Source: Zopfochytrium polystomum
Lineage: Eukaryota; Chytridiomycota; Chytridiomycetes; Chytridiales; Chytridiaceae
DNA: 64,000 bases
NCBI GenBank assembly: GCA_025765615.1
Contig: JAIVFJ010000028.1
Coordinates: 248,001-312,000, forward strand
Reading direction: 5' to 3'
In this document: piece by piece, positions 58,917 through 64,000 of the stretch
Layout of the letters: the number at the start of each line of letters is the position of its first letter
How positions within the stretch are numbered: the first letter of the stretch is position 1
Program-made: the position numbers and the translations under genes
Notes under the pieces: generated by a model
The model's input: only the letters and a program-made list of their open reading frames with translations
Told to the model about the DNA's origin: nothing
The model's database searches: none

Positions 58917-61258
58917 TCAGTGCACTCTGTCGACGATGCTGCTAAAGTTGCTGTGGCTGCTGCTGCTGGCACTGCCGCCGCCGTTGTTGGTGCGCTCAAA
59001 CACCTCCCGCGCCTGCATGAAAAGAACCATGGCCGCGTGCTCGCGGCCGTTGCGGAAGCTGTACTTGTTGCCTGGGGGAATGAGGGCGTCAGTCCGAGAG
59101 TTTGTATCGGGTTTGGAAAGGGAGGAGTTGAGAGACGCGGCGGTTAGAGAAGAGAAGCGGGTTAACTCCATCCAAATCAAGAAGAGGCTCGGCTTGCATG
59201 TGGGGAGGGTGGGTAGGGGAAGGGTTGCGGGCGAAACCGACAGACCTCTGGGGACCGCAAAGAGCGTGCCTTGTGACGCGGTAAAGCTCGTCTCGCAGAT
59301 CCGTACCTCCAGCTCTCCCTCAGTCACAAAGAAAATCTGAGTGGAGAGAGGACGGGTGTCAGTTGAACATCAGGAATCAGAAGAAAGTGACAAAGGTAAA
59401 TAGGCCCTGACCTACCAGAACCGTCTCCTCTGTGTCCCTTACCGGCTTCTCGGTCCCCGGTGGCAGTTTCAGCATGCCGGCGCCGCAGAAATTCCCAAAC
59501 TGGAACACGCGCTCGAGAAACAGCTCCCCGTCGACCACCGACCGGCCTAACCTGCCGGTTCCAAGCGACGACGACGGGTCGAGCGTCGCCGCCGTCCGCA
59601 CCAAGCTTGCGGCCACCGTCTCGCCCGTGCAGTAGTCAATCACGCGGATCGGCGGTACCACTGCCGCCTGTGATAACGAGGAGGACGCTGACAACGGAGT
59701 CGCAGACGCCGCGGGCGTCGGCGCCGGAGGCGTCTGCGGCCACGGCGTCCCAGGCTGGCTGGCCTCCCGCATCTTCAAAGGAATTGCCGCCGCCGCCGCC
59801 GCCGCTTCGATGCCACCGCGGGTCCCGATTCGCACGTCGGCCGCCGCCGCCGGCACTGGCTCCGCTCGTCCCGGTGGGCCTCGCGGCCGCGGCGGCGGCG
59901 TCGCCGTGGCCATCATTGCCGCCGAAGCTGCTGCGCCCGCCGCGCCAACCGCCGCCGTCGTGGGACTCGCTGCGGCTGCCTTGGCACTGGTACCAGCCAA
60001 CTTGCCGCTGCTGCTGCTGCGGCTGCTGCTCAACAACCGCTTGGGGCCGCCACCGCTGTCGATGGCGCCCTCGTCACCGCTGTAGTCGTCGTCGTCGCTG
60101 CCAAATGCCACAAAGATCCCCGCCTCTCGCGCCTTCCCACTCGCACCGCCGTCGCCGGGTTTGGATCGTTCGTCGGACTTAACGGGCTTCGGGGCCCTCG
60201 CCGGCACCTCCGCTGCCGCCTCTGACACCGCCCCCGCCCCTGCCCCCGCCTCCGCCTCCGCCTCCCTCGCCACGGAGCGACCGGCCCCTCGCCGGCTGCT
60301 GCTACTGCTGCTGCTGCCGCTGCTGCTGCCTCTGCTTCGGATGCGCGCCAAAGGCGTCTCCTGCTCTGCGCTGCGCTGTTTGGCCTCGCTGTTGGACGGC
60401 GTCCGCCTTCCCGATGGGATCTGGGATTGCAGGCCTTGGGAGGAGGCAGGTTCTGCTCCGGTACCGTCGGAGAGAAGGACCGTCTTCATGGCGAGGACAG
60501 GGACTAGAGTTTTCGTGAGTGTTAGATACTCCAACCTCAAAAAAAAAAAAAAAAAAAAAGGGAACACCTCGACAGCAGGCTGGTCGCGACCCCCTAACCG
60601 CGTGCCGCATCAAAAACCACCTACCTCCAGTCTCGCCGAGCTCCAGCGCGTACTTGACGCGTTCGTTCCTCCAAAAGGCAAGCGGCTTGACAATCTGTCT
60701 ACTGGAGCGCCGCACGGGTTCGGACATCGCCAGCGAAGAGAGTCTCGGACGCTCGCCGCCGGACTTGTCTTCTTCGTCATCCCACGTCGTTCCAGCTCTC
60801 GCACGTTTCCGCTTTCCCACTTGCTGCGGTTCGCCCAGCGGCGAGCGAGAAATCGCGTTTCCGTTGCTGGAGTTTTCAGGTTTAGCGAGGAGAATGGAGT
60901 TGCGGCCCCCCCTCCCCCCACCTTCCTCCCGCAGGAAGATGTTCTACCAAAGAAAACGGGAGATCGACGCTCCACCTCCACACTGTGGCCTTCCTCACCC
61001 GCTGCTCACCGCCCGCTGCCGCTTGCGCCGGCCAATTGGAGGAGTGCCGGACCCATCATCGTCGTCGTCGTCGCCGTCGTTGTGGTCATCGTCGCCGTCA
61101 TCATCGCCGCCGCCGTCGATCGGGCCGGTGTGGTCGCCGCCGCCGCCGCGCGGGGAGGCTCGTCGGCCACCACCGCGGCTGGCGCCGCCACCGGCGTTGA
61201 TGCTGGCTCGAGCAGTGACGGCCTTGTCAGTGGTGGTTCGGTGACTGTGGTTCAGCAT
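58917..61258 (-). CDS. CENP-C/Mif2-type kinetochore protein
   Basis: A multi-exon gene. The CENP-C motif is clear at about 60.7 kb: RRSSRQIVKPLAFWRNERVKY, which binds the CENP-A nucleosome. The C-terminal cupin dimerisation domain spans several exons: RVFQFGNFCGAGMLKLPPGTEKP, ETVL/IFFVTEGELEV, SQGTLFAVPRG/NKYSFRNG, and MVLFMQAREVFE (stop at 58917-58919). Between them is an Ala/Ser/Gly-rich, low-complexity part of about 200 residues, much longer than in yeast Mif2 relatives. Upstream, an Asp-rich stretch leads to a possible ATG at 61258 (MLNHSHRT), which I take as the tentative start. The first exon is uncertain. The protein builds the inner kinetochore on centromeric chromatin. It faces the acylphosphatase gene at the 3' end and is divergent from the coiled-coil gene. 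Confidence 0.82.
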
Positions 61259-61566
61259 TAACGGTTCAGGGTGCGCCCCACAGGTTTTGTTTTGTTTTTT
61301 TTTTTTTTTTTTTGCTTTTTGCTTCTTCTTGTTTCTGTTGTTTGTTTTGCATGTGTGTGTGTCTGCGGCTCCTCTGTCTGTCTGTCTGTCTTTGGGGTCT
61401 GTCTCATTTCCATGCCCGACTTTTGATGGCATATGTACAAGGGTGGCGGTTGTTGGAACCAATTTGGACCCCGTGGACAATTTTCGAGTCGCGATTTAAA
61501 CTCCGCACTCGGCGGTGTGCTCGCTGCGATTGAGGGAATCTCCACCACCTCCTCAACGCACTGCAA

Positions 61567-61613
<47 letters not shown>

Positions 61614-62276
61614 TCCCTCTCTCTCTCTCTTTCTCTCTTTCTTTCTCTCTCTCTCTCTCTCTCCCCCCTCCCACTCTCTCGCTCTCTCTGACCCTCCCTC
61701 ACTTTTGTGCTTTTGCAAACAAACATCCTCTGCTTCTCGGCCTCCTGGCGCGCCCCCCCCCTACCAAGTCCGTCCCTCTTGAGCTCGGCTTCGACCTCGT
61801 CCTCGCGCCCGACTACCCACAGCGCCATCCCTTCCTCTCTTCGCCCCTTCGCGCAAGGTCCCGAGAATCTAAAACCAAACACACTCGCTTTCAAGCAGAT
61901 ACAAAAATTTAGACTGTCTTTGTTGTGGCATCCTGAAGTGTACTTCCTGCCTACCCTACCGACTGCGCCTTTTCACTCCTGCTGCTGCTTTCGCCTGTAC
62001 TTCGTTGCAAATCGGCTTATATTTATCAACTTGAGACCAGAAATCCCATTACCGCCCCTCTTCCACTTCGCCCGCCTTCTGTCCAATCTCTTCTGCTTAT
62101 CCACCATCCGCGCGATTGACGGAGATTGTCTGACAAAAGCAAATAGGTAAGCAGTCAAACCCTATTTTTTTTTCCTTTTTTTCTTTTTTTTGTCGTCTGG
62201 TCGCACACTCTGACGAACTATGCAGATGCACACACACTAATCCATCTCGTTCCAGTAAACTCCTTATCCCTTACTT
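61259..62276. promoter_or_regulatory. Divergent upstream region with (CT)n and a likely 5' UTR intron
   Basis: About 1 kb between two divergent genes. A CT run of about 100 bp lies at 61570-61675. A GTAAGC donor after CAAATAG at 62148 and a TTCCAG acceptor at 62255 look like a 5' UTR intron of the plus-strand gene. Confidence 0.45.
61570..61675. repeat. (CT)n microsatellite
   Basis: A long, slightly interrupted CT run in the divergent region; GA on the CENP-C strand. Confidence 0.9.
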
Positions 62277-64000
62277 ATGATCGCCAACGAGCAAACCTTT
62301 TCCGAAGGGGATGACGACAGCCGTCAGCTCCTCACCATTTACGGATTGTCTCCACCGGCTCCATCGGCAAGTTCAGGGGGGCTCGTTGGCGCTGGAGCAG
62401 GCGATGCACGAGAGTCAGTGTACGACTCCGTCACCGAAAGTCTGGAAAGCCTTATGGCGTCCATGCTGGTGTCGGATCGCGGCGATCGAGCGGACGATGT
62501 AAGGCCCGTTGATATTATGATGCATCATTCGATGGCTTCGCTGGGTCGTCTCTAACGTTAGGACTTTGATCAGATTGCCTCGGGTGCCGCAGGCACACGC
62601 CACAACAGCGCCGGCCAAGCCCAAGGCCCACCCACCTCCGACGCGTTGCCCTTGTCACTCCAGAATACTCCACGCCGGTCTTCCAGCCTGGCAGGACAAA
62701 GCGAGGCAAGGGCAAGCCAGTCAAAGCATCAGGCCTTTTCTAACCGATGCACCGCAGGTTGCCTCTTGCGCCGAGACCTCGTATGAATGCGAAGGCAATG
62801 TGCCAGGACTTGCGCCTCCTCAGACTAAGATGCAGGACATGCAAGACGAGCTTGCAGTCTTGCGTTCCGACAAGCACATTAAAGACCAGCAAATCGACGA
62901 GCTTCAACGCGAGCTGAACGACCTCAAGTCTCTCTTGCAGAAAACCATCGTTACGTCGCTTCAATCCCGCTCCAGTTCGGCCCCCGTTGTTTGCTCCTTG
63001 TACCCTCCAACCGCAGCTCAAGCGCCCGCAGGACCTGCTGCGAAATCTGCCGCGTCTGCCGCTGCTGAATCTTGGGCAAAGAGCTTTGCCGCCGCCGCCG
63101 CCTCGTCGCCGGCCTTCCTGTCGGACGACCGCAGCGCGAGCAGCGCCTTGTTCGACGCGTCGTTCGGGTCATCCCCCATCAGCGATACCGCCGCGACTCT
63201 CGTCGCCCCCGCCGCCCTCCCGCACTCCAGAGCCCTGCGTTCCGGCGCCGTCCTCGCCCGTCTGTCCTCCCAAGCCGCCACCGCTGCCGCAGCCGCCGAA
63301 GGCTCCCTCCGCTCCGCGGAGCCGCCCTTCTCCGCCGCCTCCACCGCCTCCTCCCTGGCCTCCACGTCGTCGTCCGTCTTTGATTTCCCGGACACCCTCT
63401 TCCTCCCGTCCTCCTCGTCGTCACTGTCGTCGTCTTCGTCAGCCGCCGCCGCTTCCTCAGACCCCACGCCGGCCCATCCCTCCTTCCGCCCGTACTCCGC
63501 CGGCCCCGCGGCCGCACTCGACGCGGACTTTCTCCGCCGCTCGTCCTCCGCTGCTTCGGCGCCCGGCGGCTCGGTCGCGCCAAGCGTCGCGTCCGGCGCT
63601 TCTGCGGCGACTGCTGCCACCGCCGCTAGTGCCGTAGGTGGACTTGGAACCGGTGGGGTGCCTCCGTCGATTGTAACGGGGAAATCGATCTGGAGCATCG
63701 ACGATGCCCCCGCTCTGAGTCCCTTCTCGGGCTTGCTGGGGCTGGATTCAGCGGTGTGTTGAATTCAAGCACTTTTTTTGACGACTCAATTCACCCCTTT
63801 AACGCGGAAAAATTACCCGATTTCAGAGCCCAACCGACGCAAACCTATGCGACAGGCCATCGAACGCTTCTCCGCCAATCGATCCCGCGTACTCCCACTT
63901 GCGGAGCATGTGGGGATACGAAGAGACTTCTCAAGACTACGGCTACGAGGTATTTAATTTTCCGACTTCAATTTCTTTGTGCTTTTGTGTTGGCTAACCG
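62277..64000 (+). CDS. Unrecognised coiled-coil protein, 5' part, runs off the window
   Basis: I do not recognise this gene. Exon 1 (62277 to about 62499, before GTAAGG) encodes MIANEQTFSEGDDDSRQLLT and an acidic YDSVTESLESLMASML helix. A second exon from 62562 (DFDQIASGAAGTRHNSAG) is Ser/Pro-rich with NTPRRSSS, a likely phosphosite stretch. A coiled coil follows at about 62830-62950: KMQDMQDELAVLRSDKHIKD and ELQRELNDLKSLLQKT. A long Ser/Ala-rich low-complexity part leads to a splice near 63756 (GTGTGT...TTTCAG), after which SPTDANLC and SHLRSMWGYEE follow and another donor (GTATTT) at about 63952 sends the gene past the window. The frame changes between the second and third coding blocks, so an intron I could not place exists there. 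Confidence 0.5.

Noticed and set aside
59460..60182. Long plus-strand open frame opposite CENP-C
   Set aside because: Arg/Pro-rich shadow of the low-complexity linker.
62987..63637. Pro-rich plus-strand open frame
   Set aside because: An out-of-frame reading of the GC-rich Ser/Ala part of the coiled-coil gene.

Overview
This is a eukaryotic nuclear window, most likely from a fungus. The genes are compact. Most introns are about 40-110 bp, with GT-AG ends and a YTNAY-like branch site close to the acceptor. Gene spacing is tight and both strands are used. The fungal signal comes from a Met30/sconB-type F-box WD40 protein, a Dml1/misato gene, a Mif2/CENP-C cupin protein, Spb1 and a DIC1-type carrier. 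A CYBC1/Eros-like protein, a TMEM104-like transporter and a Tc1-type transposon would fit an early-diverging, perhaps zoosporic, fungus better than a yeast or mushroom. That placement is inference from gene content, not from a phylogeny. Exon models below were read by eye from splice sites and protein-family similarity. Where I totalled exon lengths (NBP35, CMC1, DIC1, PSMG4, enoyl-CoA hydratase, arginase, acylphosphatase) they sum to whole codons.

Layout, left: a Met30-like ubiquitin-ligase receptor (+) converges on NBP35 (-), which shares a 155 bp divergent promoter with the very long VPS13 lipid-transfer gene (+, to 15.9 kb). Misato/DML1, RFC1 and CMC1 follow head-to-tail on the minus strand. 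CMC1 is divergent from the mitochondrial dicarboxylate carrier (+). Next come two tandem MDR reductases (+), a small intronless ORF followed by an A36 tract, and a TMEM104-like transporter (-) with a very long tail.

Centre: the proteasome-assembly factor PSMG4 (+) and the rRNA methyltransferase SPB1 (-) are convergent. SPB1 is divergent from an enoyl-CoA hydratase-type gene (+). A CYBC1-like membrane protein (+) follows, then a protein joining a degenerate PARP-like fold to tandem B-boxes (+). A dead Tc1-type transposon carrying two solo LTRs lies at 47.6-49.3 kb.

Right: V-ATPase subunit d (-), then a 3.7 kb gene-poor, microsatellite-rich stretch, arginase (+), acylphosphatase (+), CENP-C (-), and the 5' part of an unrecognised coiled-coil gene (+) that leaves the window.

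Most genes are housekeeping: Fe-S and respiratory-chain assembly (NBP35, CMC1, DIC1), replication and chromosome segregation (RFC1, misato, CENP-C), proteostasis (Met30-like, PSMG4) and membrane or organelle work (VPS13, V-ATPase d). I see no operon-like or cluster logic linking them beyond shared divergent promoters. The most unusual items are the pseudo-PARP/B-box protein, the CYBC1-like protein, two micro-exons (11 and 16 nt), the fused long tail on the TMEM104-like transporter and the nested transposon.
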